Part shown: positions 34,618 through 43,588 of the stretch, one piece after another | How the letters are laid out: each line of letters begins with the position of its first letter | Position numbering within the stretch: the first letter of the stretch is position 1 | Source of the DNA: Gammaproteobacteria bacterium | Lineage (GTDB): Bacteria > Pseudomonadota > Gammaproteobacteria > Pseudomonadales > Cellvibrionaceae | DNA: 64,000 nt | NCBI GenBank assembly: GCA_021151625.1 | Contig: JAGKWY010000001.1 | Location: forward strand, 34,955 to 98,954 | Reading direction: 5' to 3' | Notes under the pieces: generated by a model | Seen by the model: only the letters and a program-made list of their open reading frames with translations | Databases searched by the model: none | What the model was told of the DNA's origin: nothing | Translations under genes and position numbers: made by a program

Positions 34618-37476
34618 ATGTCCAAATCCTATTCGGCGCTGGCGCTCAGTATTTTATTGTTGGGCGGCGTCGCACTGACCGGCTGCGAAACTACGCAAAC
34701 TGCATCCAGCACTGCAACAGTAACTGCCGTTCGCAACCTTGAAGAAGTCACCATTATTAAAAGCCCCAATGATGATCGCCAGTATGGCGCCTTGATGCTG
34801 CCGAATGGTTTGCAAGTGGTGTTGGTGTCTGACCCCAGTCTGGAAAACTCGGCCGCTTCTTTGGCCGTGGGTGTGGGCAGTGCGCATAACCCCAAAGATC
34901 AATTGGGCCTGGCGCATTACCTTGAGCATATGTTGTTTTTAGGCACCGAAAAATATCCCGAGCCGGATGGGTTTATGAAATACACCCAGGCCAATGGCGG
35001 TATGACCAATGCATTTACTGCCTACGATAAAACCAATTACATGTTCCAAATCAATGCGGGCAAGTTTGACGAGGCGCTGGATCGTTTTAGCGATTATTTC
35101 AAGAAACCGACCTTTGATCCGCATTTCAGCGATAAAGAGCGCAATGCAGTAAATAATGAATGGTCACTGCAAAAAGCGCAGGACCCCTGGAATTTATTTG
35201 TACTGCAAGGTTTTACGGCCAGCCCGAATAACCCCAGCTCCAAATTCAATATCGGCAACCTGGATACCTTGAAAGACAAACCGGGTTCGGTGCTGAATGA
35301 TGAAATGAAGAAATTTTATGATACTTACTATTCATCAAATATCATGAAATTAACCTTAGCGGGCAAGCAATCCCTGCCTGAGTTAAAAGCCCTCGCGCAA
35401 AAACATTTTTCCAGTATCCCTAATAAAAATATTCCCTTGCCCGAAGTTGATGTGCCTGGTTTGACCAAAGCGGAGTTGGGCAAGAGCATTCACTACAAGC
35501 CCATCAAAGAATTGAAATCCCTCTATGTGGATTTTCCGGTGAAATCCAACAAAGCTGAATGGCGTTTGAAGCCCAATGAGTTTGTGCACAACCTGTTAAC
35601 CTCGGAAGAGCCGGGTACTTTAGGTGAGCAATTGCGTGTGCAAGGTCTGGTGAAAACCCTGACCGCCTATTTTGATAGCGAAGCTTATGGCCCCGATGGC
35701 TTTTTGCGTGTGCAGGCAGATTTAACGGATGCCGGTGTGCAAAAGCAGGATGAAATTATTGCCGCGATTTTCGCTTACGTGGATTTGATCAAGAAAAAAG
35801 GCCTGGACGAAAATTATTACCGCGAATTGCAAGCCATGCGCAGTAAAGATTTTGCCAATGCACCCAAGCCAGACCCATTACAGCAGGCAGTGGGTTTGAC
35901 CATGTCGCAATTTGATTTGCCGGTCGAAAACCTGTTGAACTCTGAGTATGTTTACGAGCGCTACGATTCCAAGACTATTAAGAAGGTACTTGCACAGCTG
36001 GACGAAAAAAGTGCGCGTGTATGGTACATAAGCCCCGCTGAAAAAGCCGAAACTCCCGTACCTTTCTTTGATGGTAAGTATGCAATTCGCGATATTACCT
36101 CAGCGGAATTTAAACGCTGGGATTCACTCGAGAAAAACTATAAATTCAATTTGCCGCCGCTAAATGATTTGTTCACCGACAAGCAGGCACCGATTGTTGA
36201 AAATACTTATCTCAAGCCGCATCAGGTACTTAGCCAACCGGGCGTAGAGGCTTATCTGGCGCATCCGGAATTTTATCGCGAAGACAAGGGCCAGTTGTCG
36301 CTGCAAATAAATATCGATTTTGGCAAGTCATCGCCGCGTCAGGCGGTGTTGTCTTCTTTACTCAATGAAGTATTCAATAAGCAAAACCTGACCTTGATTG
36401 ATCGCGCCGGGCGCGCATCCCTGGGGGTTGAGTTGAAATCGACGGTAACTAACTCGCAGGGAATTTTTGTTTCCGGTTACACCACCAAACATGAATTACT
36501 GTTAACCCAGTTATTGAAAAACTTTGTGGAGTTACCGATCACTGATCAATGGTTCTCTGAAGCGAAAGATAGCCTGGAAAAAAATCTGCTTAACGCCAAA
36601 AAGAATCATGTATTCCGCCAACTATTCGGTGACCTGGGCCGTGTAACGGTTAAAAATGGTTACAGTACCGATGAGCAATTGGCGGCGTTGCAATCAGTTA
36701 CCAAAGCGGATTTGATTGCCTATCAAGACGCCGTTAAGAAAAATGCACTCCTGCGTTTATTTGCGGTGGGCAACTATACCGAAGCCCAAGTGAAGCATTT
36801 TGCGCAGACTGCCGCGCAAATTTTACCGGGCACACGTTTGCCGGAAAATCGCGCGGTAAATTCCTACACTGTTCCCTCAGTGGGAAAAATTACCGAGTCT
36901 ACCGGTGATGTGGAGTTGGCGGATAGTGCGGTATTGCAAAGCTGGTTTGGCAGCAAAAAATCTGATGATGAGCAGGCGCAACTGGCGGTATTGAATGCAT
37001 TGTTTGGTAATGCCTTCTTTATGCAACTGCGCACCCATGAACAATTGGGCTATGTTGTCACCAGTTTTGAATACCCGGTAGATGACGTTCCTGGTTTTGT
37101 GATGCTGGTGCAGAGCTCTAACACCGATTTGCCCGGCATAAAGGCGCGTATGGATAAGTTCCGCAAGGATTATCTGGCCACACTCAAAGCGACTGATGAA
37201 CAGGAAATCGAACAGGCAAAACAGGCGTTGATCGCCAATGTGCTGGAAAAACCGACCGATTTCTATGCAGAGGCTTCGCGCTATACCAATGAGTTCTGGC
37301 ATGCGAAATATAAATTTGATGGCCGTGATCGCTATTTGGCAGCACTGAAAAAAGTGACCAAGGCGGATTTGGTGCGCATTTATGAGAGCCTCTTGCTGAA
37401 TGAGAAATCCGGCAAGGCCCTGTTGCAGTTGCGCGGTACCAATTTCAAAGCTAAACCCTTCGCTCCAGCGAAGTAA
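34618..37476 (+). CDS. M16 metalloprotease lipoprotein, pitrilysin-like
   Basis: 952 residues from ATG 34618 (AAAGGGAA upstream). A lipoprotein signal ends at LTGC (Cys22). The inverted zinc motif is HYLEH (His100, Glu103, His104) with the third ligand Glu181 in RNAVNNEWSL. Four M16 half-domains follow with the typical HEQLGYVVTSFEYPV. Size and motif order match protease III (PtrA) of E. coli, which degrades periplasmic peptides; the lipid anchor is a difference. Expressed alone, between terminators. Confidence 0.93.
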   Translation: MSKSYSALALSILLLGGVALTGCETTQTASSTATVTAVRNLEEVTIIKSPNDDRQYGALMLPNGLQVVLVSDPSLENSAASLAVGVGSAHNPKDQLGLAHYLEHMLFLGTEKYPEPDGFMKYTQANGGMTNAFTAYDKTNYMFQINAGKFDEALDRFSDYFKKPTFDPHFSDKERNAVNNEWSLQKAQDPWNLFVLQGFTASPNNPSSKFNIGNLDTLKDKPGSVLNDEMKKFYDTYYSSNIMKLTLAGKQSLPELKALAQKHFSSIPNKNIPLPEVDVPGLTKAELGKSIHYKPIKELKSLYVDFPVKSNKAEWRLKPNEFVHNLLTSEEPGTLGEQLRVQGLVKTLTAYFDSEAYGPDGFLRVQADLTDAGVQKQDEIIAAIFAYVDLIKKKGLDENYYRELQAMRSKDFANAPKPDPLQQAVGLTMSQFDLPVENLLNSEYVYERYDSKTIKKVLAQLDEKSARVWYISPAEKAETPVPFFDGKYAIRDITSAEFKRWDSLEKNYKFNLPPLNDLFTDKQAPIVENTYLKPHQVLSQPGVEAYLAHPEFYREDKGQLSLQINIDFGKSSPRQAVLSSLLNEVFNKQNLTLIDRAGRASLGVELKSTVTNSQGIFVSGYTTKHELLLTQLLKNFVELPITDQWFSEAKDSLEKNLLNAKKNHVFRQLFGDLGRVTVKNGYSTDEQLAALQSVTKADLIAYQDAVKKNALLRLFAVGNYTEAQVKHFAQTAAQILPGTRLPENRAVNSYTVPSVGKITESTGDVELADSAVLQSWFGSKKSDDEQAQLAVLNALFGNAFFMQLRTHEQLGYVVTSFEYPVDDVPGFVMLVQSSNTDLPGIKARMDKFRKDYLATLKATDEQEIEQAKQALIANVLEKPTDFYAEASRYTNEFWHAKYKFDGRDRYLAALKKVTKADLVRIYESLLLNEKSGKALLQLRGTNFKAKPFAPAK

Positions 37477-37490
37477 TCACAGCTAGTGCA

Positions 37491-37534
37491 ACAAAGCCCC
37501 CGTTGTCTGGCGACAGCGGGGGCTTTGTTATTTA
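37491..37534 (+). terminator. Rho-independent terminator after the M16 protease gene
   Basis: Stem ACAAAGCCCCCG (37491-37502) with CGGGGGCTTTGT (37517-37528), inner GTC/GAC pairing, then a T-rich TTATTTATAATT. Confidence 0.85.
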
Positions 37535-37567
37535 TAATTCGCTCCATCGATAAAACTGGAGGTAGGT

Positions 37568-37876
37568 ATGTCTGGCGCAAATGATGAAGATATTTATTGG
37601 AATCAGGTTGAGGCCTTTATTAATCAGGCGAATGAGGCGTGCGACGCTGCTGATCCCGGCATAATCGCTGCGGCTCTGCTTAACGCCGCCGCACGTTTTA
37701 ATGCCTTTGTAGTGGCCCATTCCTCACTGGATAAAAATGAATTTGCGGAAGATGTAGAAGGTACCACCAATTATCTGACGGGTCGCTTTCGCGATCATTT
37801 AAAGGAACATATGGACGATTACCGTGAAAATTACACGGCGCTGATTGGCCACCGCGAATTGCCGGCGGAGGAATAG
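37568..37876 (+). CDS. DUF3144 family protein
   Basis: 102 residues, acidic and helical, no signal peptide. DUF3144 features are YWNQVEAFINQANEACD at the start, AALLNAAARFNAFVVAHSSL in the middle and YLTGRFRDHLKEHMDDYREN near the end. GGAGGT precedes the ATG. Function is unknown. The stop is one base from the end of the convergent toxin gene. Confidence 0.88.
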   Translation: MSGANDEDIYWNQVEAFINQANEACDAADPGIIAAALLNAAARFNAFVVAHSSLDKNEFAEDVEGTTNYLTGRFRDHLKEHMDDYRENYTALIGHRELPAEE

Positions 37877-37877
37877 G

Positions 37878-38141
37878 TTATTCGTAATGAGTCCACATCC
37901 GCAAAATTTTTACAGTGTGCGACTCATTAATAATTTGATAAACCAATCGATGCTGGATATTGATGCGGCGTGAATAGGCGCCGCTGAGATCGCCCACCAG
38001 TTTTTCAAACGGCGGTGGATTCTGGTAAGGGTTGTTTTTAATGATTTCGAAAAGTTGCAAAACTTTATCTTTCAAATTGGCGGTGGCGATTTTTTGCGCG
38101 TCCTTTTGCGCTTGTTTGCTAAACACGATTTCCCAGGTCAC
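37878..38141 (-). CDS. yoeB: Txe/YoeB family mRNA-interferase toxin
   Basis: 87 residues from GTG 38141. That start is supported by AAGGAG eight bases upstream and a GTGA overlap with the antitoxin stop; an ATG at 38162 would put the ribosome site inside the gene. RelE-fold features: WEIVFSKQAQKDAQKIA, FEKLVGDLSGAYSRRINIQHR and the C-terminal LRMWTHYE, whose HYE holds the catalytic His/Tyr of Txe. The family cleaves translated mRNA at the ribosome. Confidence 0.93.
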   Translation of the reverse strand: MTWEIVFSKQAQKDAQKIATANLKDKVLQLFEIIKNNPYQNPPPFEKLVGDLSGAYSRRINIQHRLVYQIINESHTVKILRMWTHYE

Positions 38142-38380
38142 CAGTCCAACTCCTTGGTACATTGATCAATAGGCTCCGCCATGCCTTCGCGAATCGATTC
38201 GCGCATCCCCGGCACAGATAACAGATAAAGTGTTTCCTGAATTGCCGCCCAATCTGCCTCGGAAACCAGAACCGCATTATTACGTTTGCCGGTAATTAAT
38301 ATGGGTTGATGGCTATCTGCCGTCTCGTCAATCAGGCGGTAGAGATTGGAGCGGGCCTCGCTCACTGTAAAGCTGGACAT
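38138..38380 (-). CDS. yefM: Phd/YefM family antitoxin
   Basis: 80 residues. The N-terminal DNA-binding fold is SFTVSEARSNLYRLIDETAD with ILITGKRNNAVLVSEADWAA; the C-terminal tail (ESIREGMAEPIDQCTKELDW) would bind the toxin. It is the first gene of the pair, with a four-base overlap into the toxin gene, as in YefM-YoeB and Axe-Txe modules. Confidence 0.95.
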   Translation of the reverse strand: MSSFTVSEARSNLYRLIDETADSHQPILITGKRNNAVLVSEADWAAIQETLYLLSVPGMRESIREGMAEPIDQCTKELDW

Positions 38381-38404
38381 AGAAAAACCCTCATTAGAAA
38401 ATCA

Positions 38405-38433
38405 AGCGTACGCTTTACCGTACGTCTAGTCAA
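38405..38433 (-). promoter_or_regulatory. Toxin-antitoxin promoter with paired hexamer operator
   Basis: On the minus strand: -35 TTGACT (38433-38428), 17-base spacer, -10 TACGCT (38410-38405). Two CGTACG palindromes (38407-38412 and 38419-38424) have centres exactly 12 bp apart. E. coli yefM-yoeB has two TGTACA-core sites also 12 bp apart, so this is probably the YefM/YoeB operator. It overlaps the -10 and spacer. Confidence 0.8.
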
Positions 38434-38522
38434 GTTGGCGCTTTTTATTGTTATTGGGCTACACTTGCGCTGGTATACAAGTGCTTTACCGGCTAGATCC
38501 AGCCAATAACTTATAACCAATA

Positions 38523-40553
38523 ATGACCACTAAGCCTATGAAAATATCAATTATCTCCAGATTTGCTGTTGCGTCTTTACTGGCGTTTGGCGCAGTTCAG
38601 GCCCTTGCCGATGTTACCTTGCCGCGCTTGTTGAGCGACGGCGCTATCCTTCAGCGCGATAAGCCCTTAACCCTGTGGGGTTGGGCGGATGAAGGGGAAA
38701 AAGTTACCGTTAAATTCGCTGGTAAGGAGTTATCGACTGTGACTAAAGAAGGGCGCTGGTCAGTGACCTTTCCTTCATTTAAAGCGGGTGGTCCTTACGA
38801 ATTAAATGTAACGGGAAAAAACCAGTTGGTGCGAAAGAATATTTTATTGGGCGACCTGTGGATCGCGGCCGGGCAATCCAATATGGAGTTGCCGCTCAAT
38901 CGCGTGAAATATAAATACCCGGGTTTAATCGAGTCGACCAATCAACCCAATATCCGCGAATTTAATGTGCCCGTTGCCTACGCGTTTAAAGGGCCATTGC
39001 AGGATTACACGCAAGGCCAGTGGAAAACGGCAACGCCGGAGAACATGGCAACATTTTCCGCAGTGGGATTTTTCTTTATGCAAAAACTCCACGCCGAAAG
39101 TAATGTGCCGATTGGCTTGGTTGCTATCCCTGTGGGTGGCTCACCGGCTGAAGCCTGGGTCAGCGAATCGGTATTAGAAAAATATCCGCACTATCAAAAA
39201 AAATTACAGCCTTTTAAAGATGATGCCCATGTGCAGGCGACTAGCGCAAAAGACAAAACCAATAGCGATAAATGGTTTGCCGATTTGGGTGCGGCCGATA
39301 TTGGTTTGAAAAATAATTGGCAACAGGAAAAATTAAATACAGCCGATTGGAAAACATTGCAAGTTCCTGGCTTTTTGAAAGAGCAGGGCAGTGATTTTAC
39401 TAATGGCGCTTTATGGGTGCGTAAAACTATTGAGTTGTCTTCTGCGCAGGCGGCAAAAAAAGCGGTGTTATGGTTGGGCTGCATTGTAGATGGCGACCAG
39501 GTTTATGTGAACGGTCAGCAAGTCGGGCAAACTGGTTATCAATACCCGCCGCGTATTTATGCGGTACCTGCGGGCCTGTTAAAAGCGGGTGTTAATAGCA
39601 TCAGTATTCGTATCACCAGTTATTCGGCCAACGCCGGTTTTGTAAAAGATAAACGCTACGAATTAGCGCTCGGCGAAGGCCTGTTTGGTGATGAGCAAAT
39701 TGATTTGAAAGGCGAGTGGAAATATCAAATCGCGGCGCGTGCAGGTTCCATGCAATCCACCACTACTTTGCATTATCTGCCTTCTGCTTTATTCAATGCG
39801 AAATTAGCGCCGGCATTGCCGCTGAAAATAAAAGGCGTGATCTGGTATCAGGGGGAATCGAATGTGGATCGCGCCGATGCACAGGGCGTGCATCGCCAGC
39901 CCGGTGGTCAATGTACGGATGAAACTTGTGCGGCGAGTACATCGGAATATCGCTATTTGTTTGCCGATTTAATTCTCGATTGGCGCGCGCAGTTTAAACA
40001 GGGTGATTTCCCTTTCCTGTTTGTTCAGCTTGCCAATTTCTTGCCCGCTTATGAGCAACCGACGGAAAGTAAATGGGCGCAGTTGCGCGAGGCTCAGCGA
40101 CAAACGCTGGAGTTGAAAAACACTGCTATGACGGTAGCGATTGATGCGGGTGAGTGGAACGATATTCACCCGTTGGATAAACAAACAGTGGGTGAGCGTT
40201 TGGCGTTGAGTGCGAACAAGTTGGCCTATGGTAAAAAATCCTTGCTGGCATCTGGCCCTAACCTGAAAAAACTAAATGCCAAGGGCAATAAGTTGGTGTT
40301 GAGTTTTACGGAGGTGGGCAAAGGCCTGGATGTACGTGGCGGCGAGCTGAAGCGAATCGCTGTGGCGGGGGCTGATAAGCAGTTTGTGTGGGCCAGGGCG
40401 GAGGTGAAGAAGGATAAGCTGATTGTATGGACGGATGCGGTCGCTGAACCCAAGTGGGTGCGCTATGCCTGGGCGGATAACCCTGCGGGCGCAAATCTGT
40501 ATAATAGCGCGGGTCTACCTGCATCGCCGTTTGAGGCTCGCGTGTCTGACTAA
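38523..40553 (+). CDS. Sialate O-acetylesterase (SASA family)
   Basis: 676 residues. The ATG at 38523 has no strong ribosome site; an in-frame ATG 15 bases on would start nearer the signal peptide (ISIISRFAVASLLAFGAV, cleaved near ALAD). SGNH-type catalytic features are AAGQSNMEL (Ser119), YQGESN and DIHPLDKQTVGE with the catalytic Asp/His near residue 548. A beta-sandwich insertion lies between residues ~270 and 400. The enzyme should remove O-acetyl groups from sialic acids or from plant/algal glycans. Expressed alone. Confidence 0.92.
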   Translation: MTTKPMKISIISRFAVASLLAFGAVQALADVTLPRLLSDGAILQRDKPLTLWGWADEGEKVTVKFAGKELSTVTKEGRWSVTFPSFKAGGPYELNVTGKNQLVRKNILLGDLWIAAGQSNMELPLNRVKYKYPGLIESTNQPNIREFNVPVAYAFKGPLQDYTQGQWKTATPENMATFSAVGFFFMQKLHAESNVPIGLVAIPVGGSPAEAWVSESVLEKYPHYQKKLQPFKDDAHVQATSAKDKTNSDKWFADLGAADIGLKNNWQQEKLNTADWKTLQVPGFLKEQGSDFTNGALWVRKTIELSSAQAAKKAVLWLGCIVDGDQVYVNGQQVGQTGYQYPPRIYAVPAGLLKAGVNSISIRITSYSANAGFVKDKRYELALGEGLFGDEQIDLKGEWKYQIAARAGSMQSTTTLHYLPSALFNAKLAPALPLKIKGVIWYQGESNVDRADAQGVHRQPGGQCTDETCAASTSEYRYLFADLILDWRAQFKQGDFPFLFVQLANFLPAYEQPTESKWAQLREAQRQTLELKNTAMTVAIDAGEWNDIHPLDKQTVGERLALSANKLAYGKKSLLASGPNLKKLNAKGNKLVLSFTEVGKGLDVRGGELKRIAVAGADKQFVWARAEVKKDKLIVWTDAVAEPKWVRYAWADNPAGANLYNSAGLPASPFEARVSD

Positions 40554-40569
40554 TATCTGTTTCCCCCGC

Positions 40570-40679
40570 GCAATGGATTCCGGTGTTCACTCTGAGACAC
40601 GCCGTAAACCCATCCGTGGGGGCTCGTCGCCCGCGTCCATGCGGGCCACGGTCTCCGAGCAAACACCGGATCCATTCCG
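40570..40679. repeat. Cloverleaf-like palindromic intergenic element
   Basis: Outer arms 40572-40598 and 40651-40677 are complementary over about 23 of 26 positions with one gap. Between them are two short hairpins: CCCA/TGGG (40609-40620, loop TCCG) and GCCCGC/GCGGGC (40629-40646, loop GTCCAT). The layout is that of an interspersed intergenic palindromic element. It follows the esterase gene directly. Confidence 0.6.
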
Positions 40680-40718
40680 CTACCTCTGTGACAACTGATA
40701 AATGTTTCAGACAAAAAT

Positions 40719-40755
40719 CGCCGATGCAGAATTAATTTCTCATCGGCGTTTTTTA
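40719..40755 (+). terminator. Rho-independent terminator
   Basis: CGCCGATG (40719-40726), 14-base loop, CATCGGCG (40741-40748), then a T-run to 40755. The next gene starts two bases later at GTG 40758, so either that gene has a promoter inside this region or the hairpin serves as attenuator. Confidence 0.75.
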
Positions 40756-40757
40756 TT

Positions 40758-42077
40758 GTGAATCAACTCGATATTTTTGATCTTGCCCCCGTGAAAACCG
40801 TAGCAATTATTGGTGGTGGCCCTGCGGGTTTGATGGCTGCCGAAGTGATTGCCGCAGCGGGACATCAGGTCTCGGTTTACGATGCTATGCCATCGGTAGG
40901 GCGAAAATTTTTATTGGCCGGTGTGGGGGGAATGAATATCACCCATGCGGAACCGGCGGAAGATTTTCGCGCGCGCTATTCGGCCAGCGTGCATTTCCTC
41001 AATAGCCTTAAACAATTCGACGCAAACACTTTGCGTAACTGGGTCCATGACCTGGGGGTTGAAACCTTTGTAGGCACTTCCGGGCGCGTATTCCCTGCAG
41101 ATATGAAAGCTGCTCCGCTGCTGCGCGCCTGGTTGCATCGTTTACGTGAACAGGGAGTAAAGTTTTATCCGCGTCATCGCTGGTTGGGTTGGGCCGAAAA
41201 ATCAAAAGCTAATGACGACAAATCAAAAGAGAGTGGCGATAAATTAAAAGCAAAGGGCGCAATTCAATTAAATTTTTCTGCTCCTGAGCATGAATCGCCA
41301 TTCGCTGTTGCTGTGGATGCGGTAGTGCTGGCACTCGGTGGCGCCAGTTGGCAACGCCTGGGCTCCGATGGTGCCTGGGTTCCTCTGTTGCGTGAGTGCG
41401 AAATACAAATCAATGAATTGGTGCCGAGCAATTGCGGGTTTGATGTGACCTGGAGCGAACACATGCGCACAGAACACGCCGGTGCGCCTCTGCATGGTGT
41501 GGGTTTGAGCTGTGTGGATTTGCAAGGGCGTACGCGTAGTGTGTTGTCCGAAGCTATTGTGAGTTCATACGGCATTGAAGGGACAGGTATCTACGCCTTG
41601 TCAAAACATTTGCGCGAGCAATTGGAGCAACAGGGTACGGCACTGCTGAATATCGATCTGCTACCAGATTTTTCGCCGGATAAAATTGTGCAGCGCTTGA
41701 ATAAGCCGCGCGAGAAAAATTCGCTCAGTAATTTTCTGCGCAAGCAGTTAAATTTGTCACCCGTCAAGTTGGCGCTGTTGCGTGAGCTAACGACGAAAAA
41801 CACCTTTGAGAATCCTGAGCTGCTGGCCCTGGTGATTAAAAAACTTTCGTTAACCCTAACCGCGATACGCCCAATCGATGAGGCTATCAGTAGTGCCGGT
41901 GGTATCGCTGCGAAAGAATTGGATAACGCTTTTATGCTCAAAAAAATGCCCGGTATTTTCTGCGCGGGCGAAATGCTGGATTGGGATGCACCTACCGGTG
42001 GCTATTTGCTTACAGGGTGTTTTGCCAGCGGCCGTGCAGCAGGTTTCGGCGTTACCGCCTGGTTAAAGAGGCGCTAA
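40758..42077 (+). CDS. TIGR03862-type NAD(P)/FAD-dependent flavoprotein (HI0933-like)
   Basis: 439 residues from GTG 40758. The Rossmann FAD site is VAIIGGGPAGLMAAEVIAAAG; the HI0933-family signature is GRKFLLAGVGGMNITHAEP, and the C-terminal FAD part is GIFCAGEMLDWDAPTGGYLL with GCFASGRAAG. The reaction is not known for this family (BaiN-like reductases are relatives). The stop overlaps the next start by one base (TAATG), so it is coupled to a glycosyltransferase gene. Confidence 0.92.
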   Translation: MNQLDIFDLAPVKTVAIIGGGPAGLMAAEVIAAAGHQVSVYDAMPSVGRKFLLAGVGGMNITHAEPAEDFRARYSASVHFLNSLKQFDANTLRNWVHDLGVETFVGTSGRVFPADMKAAPLLRAWLHRLREQGVKFYPRHRWLGWAEKSKANDDKSKESGDKLKAKGAIQLNFSAPEHESPFAVAVDAVVLALGGASWQRLGSDGAWVPLLRECEIQINELVPSNCGFDVTWSEHMRTEHAGAPLHGVGLSCVDLQGRTRSVLSEAIVSSYGIEGTGIYALSKHLREQLEQQGTALLNIDLLPDFSPDKIVQRLNKPREKNSLSNFLRKQLNLSPVKLALLRELTTKNTFENPELLALVIKKLSLTLTAIRPIDEAISSAGGIAAKELDNAFMLKKMPGIFCAGEMLDWDAPTGGYLLTGCFASGRAAGFGVTAWLKRR

Positions 42078-43372
42078 TGAAACGCGTACTAGTTGTCGGC
42101 TATGTATGGCCTGAACCAAAATCCTCGGCGGCCGGCACGCGCATGCTGGAGTTGGTGCAATTATTTTTACGCATGCAGTGTGAAGTGACCTTTGCATCGG
42201 CGGCGGCATTATCAGAGCATCGTTTTGATTTAACTGCGCTAGGTGTTGCGGAAAAAGTCATTGCGTTAAATTGCAGCAGTTTTGATGGCTACGTAAAAGA
42301 ATTGCAACCGGACATAGTATTGTTTGATCGGTTTTTTACCGAAGAGCAATTTGGTTGGCGGGTTGCGCAGGCCTGCCCCAATGCGTTACGAATTTTGGAT
42401 ACGGAAGATTTTCACAGTTTGCGCCATGCGCGTCAGCAGTTGCTAAAAGCCGAGCAAAAAAAATATTCTAATGAAAAGGAAAAGCAATCGGTTGGACCAG
42501 TGTTGGCGAGCCCGGCAGAGTTGTATCAACAGATGTGCGCACAGGATATGGCTCTACGCGAAGTGGCGGCCATTTTTCGCTGTGACTTGAGCTTGATGAT
42601 TTCCGAATTTGAAATGGAGTTTCTGCAAACCTATTTTTCGGTTCCTGCACAATTATTATTTTACGCTCCGTTCTTGTCGCCTATTGTTGGACAGCAACAG
42701 TCATTGCCAGATTTTTCCGCGCGCCAGCATTTTATCGCTATAGGTAACTTTCGCCATGAGCCCAATTGGGATTCAGTGCTCTGGTTAAAACACCAGTTGT
42801 GGCCGATGATTCGCGCGCAGCTCTTGCAATCAGGAGCGCAAGCAGAGTTGCACATCTACGGCGCCTATCCTCCCCCCAAGGCAACCCAGCTGCACAACGC
42901 TAAAGAAGGTTTTTATGTAAAAGGCTGGGCCGAAGATGCTGCAGCGGTAATGCAGCAGGCGCGTGTTTGTTTGGCACCTTTGCGTTTTGGTGCAGGGATT
43001 AAAGGCAAATTAATGGATGCCATGCGCGCCGGTACGCCCAGCGTTACTACCACGATTGGTGCTGAATCCATGCGCGGCGATTTGCCTTGGGGTGGGGCAA
43101 TTGCTGATGATGCAGATTCATTTGCTGCTGCCGCTGTTGCTCTGTATCAGAATCCGATTACCTGGTGTCATGCGCAGCAAGCGGGCTTTAACATTCTGCA
43201 CAATTATTTTGTTCAAACTGACTATAACCTGCTGTTGCAGCAGCGTTTGGCGCGTTTGGTTGAATCTGCTGCACTCGAACGCAGTAATAATTTTATCGGC
43301 CAGATGTTGCGTCACCACTCCCTCAAAAGCACCCAATATATGGGGCAGTGGATTGAGGCGAAGAATAAGTAA
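42077..43372 (+). CDS. Glycosyltransferase, GT4-like
   Basis: 431 residues from ATG 42077 (TAATG overlap with the flavoprotein stop). It begins VLVVGYVWPEPKSSAAGTRM, the N-terminal GT-B domain, and has the GT4 donor-site motif PLRFGAGIKGKLMDAMRAGT with the following GAESM. It lacks membrane segments and should act in the cytoplasm on nucleotide-sugar donors. Substrate and acceptor cannot be told from sequence. Confidence 0.88.
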   Translation: MKRVLVVGYVWPEPKSSAAGTRMLELVQLFLRMQCEVTFASAAALSEHRFDLTALGVAEKVIALNCSSFDGYVKELQPDIVLFDRFFTEEQFGWRVAQACPNALRILDTEDFHSLRHARQQLLKAEQKKYSNEKEKQSVGPVLASPAELYQQMCAQDMALREVAAIFRCDLSLMISEFEMEFLQTYFSVPAQLLFYAPFLSPIVGQQQSLPDFSARQHFIAIGNFRHEPNWDSVLWLKHQLWPMIRAQLLQSGAQAELHIYGAYPPPKATQLHNAKEGFYVKGWAEDAAAVMQQARVCLAPLRFGAGIKGKLMDAMRAGTPSVTTTIGAESMRGDLPWGGAIADDADSFAAAAVALYQNPITWCHAQQAGFNILHNYFVQTDYNLLLQQRLARLVESAALERSNNFIGQMLRHHSLKSTQYMGQWIEAKNK

Positions 43373-43454
43373 TTCTTTTACCTACCAATATCCGTACTTT
43401 CTATTCCCACTTTCAGTCCCGCCTAAAGTGCTACGTTCGATTTTGCGCAAATTT

Positions 43455-43484
43455 TTGACAACGTTGTCTGTATCGGCGTAGCCT
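43455..43484 (+). promoter_or_regulatory. NagR-like operator over the -35 of the chitinase gene
   Basis: GACAACGTTGTC (43457-43468) is a perfect palindrome inside TTGACAACGTTGTCTG. LacI-family sites are of this form, and NagR of Shewanella and relatives uses TGACARCGYTGTCA in chitin/N-acetylglucosamine genes. Its 5' half is the -35 TTGACA (43455-43460), with a weak -10 TAGCCT (43479-43484, 18-base spacer). The next gene encodes a chitinase, so the match is functionally sensible. Confidence 0.65.
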
Positions 43485-43588
43485 GTTTTTTCGGCAATGT
43501 AGTTGCTGCCTGAGTGATGTGAGACATAACCCTCTTAATCAACCAACCTATCCCTTGTCAGGGAATAATAAAAACAGGACAGATAATT

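Noticed and set aside
38142..38162. ATG start for the toxin at 38162
   Set aside because: The AAGGAG ribosome site would fall inside the gene; the GTG at 38141 fits both spacing and overlap.
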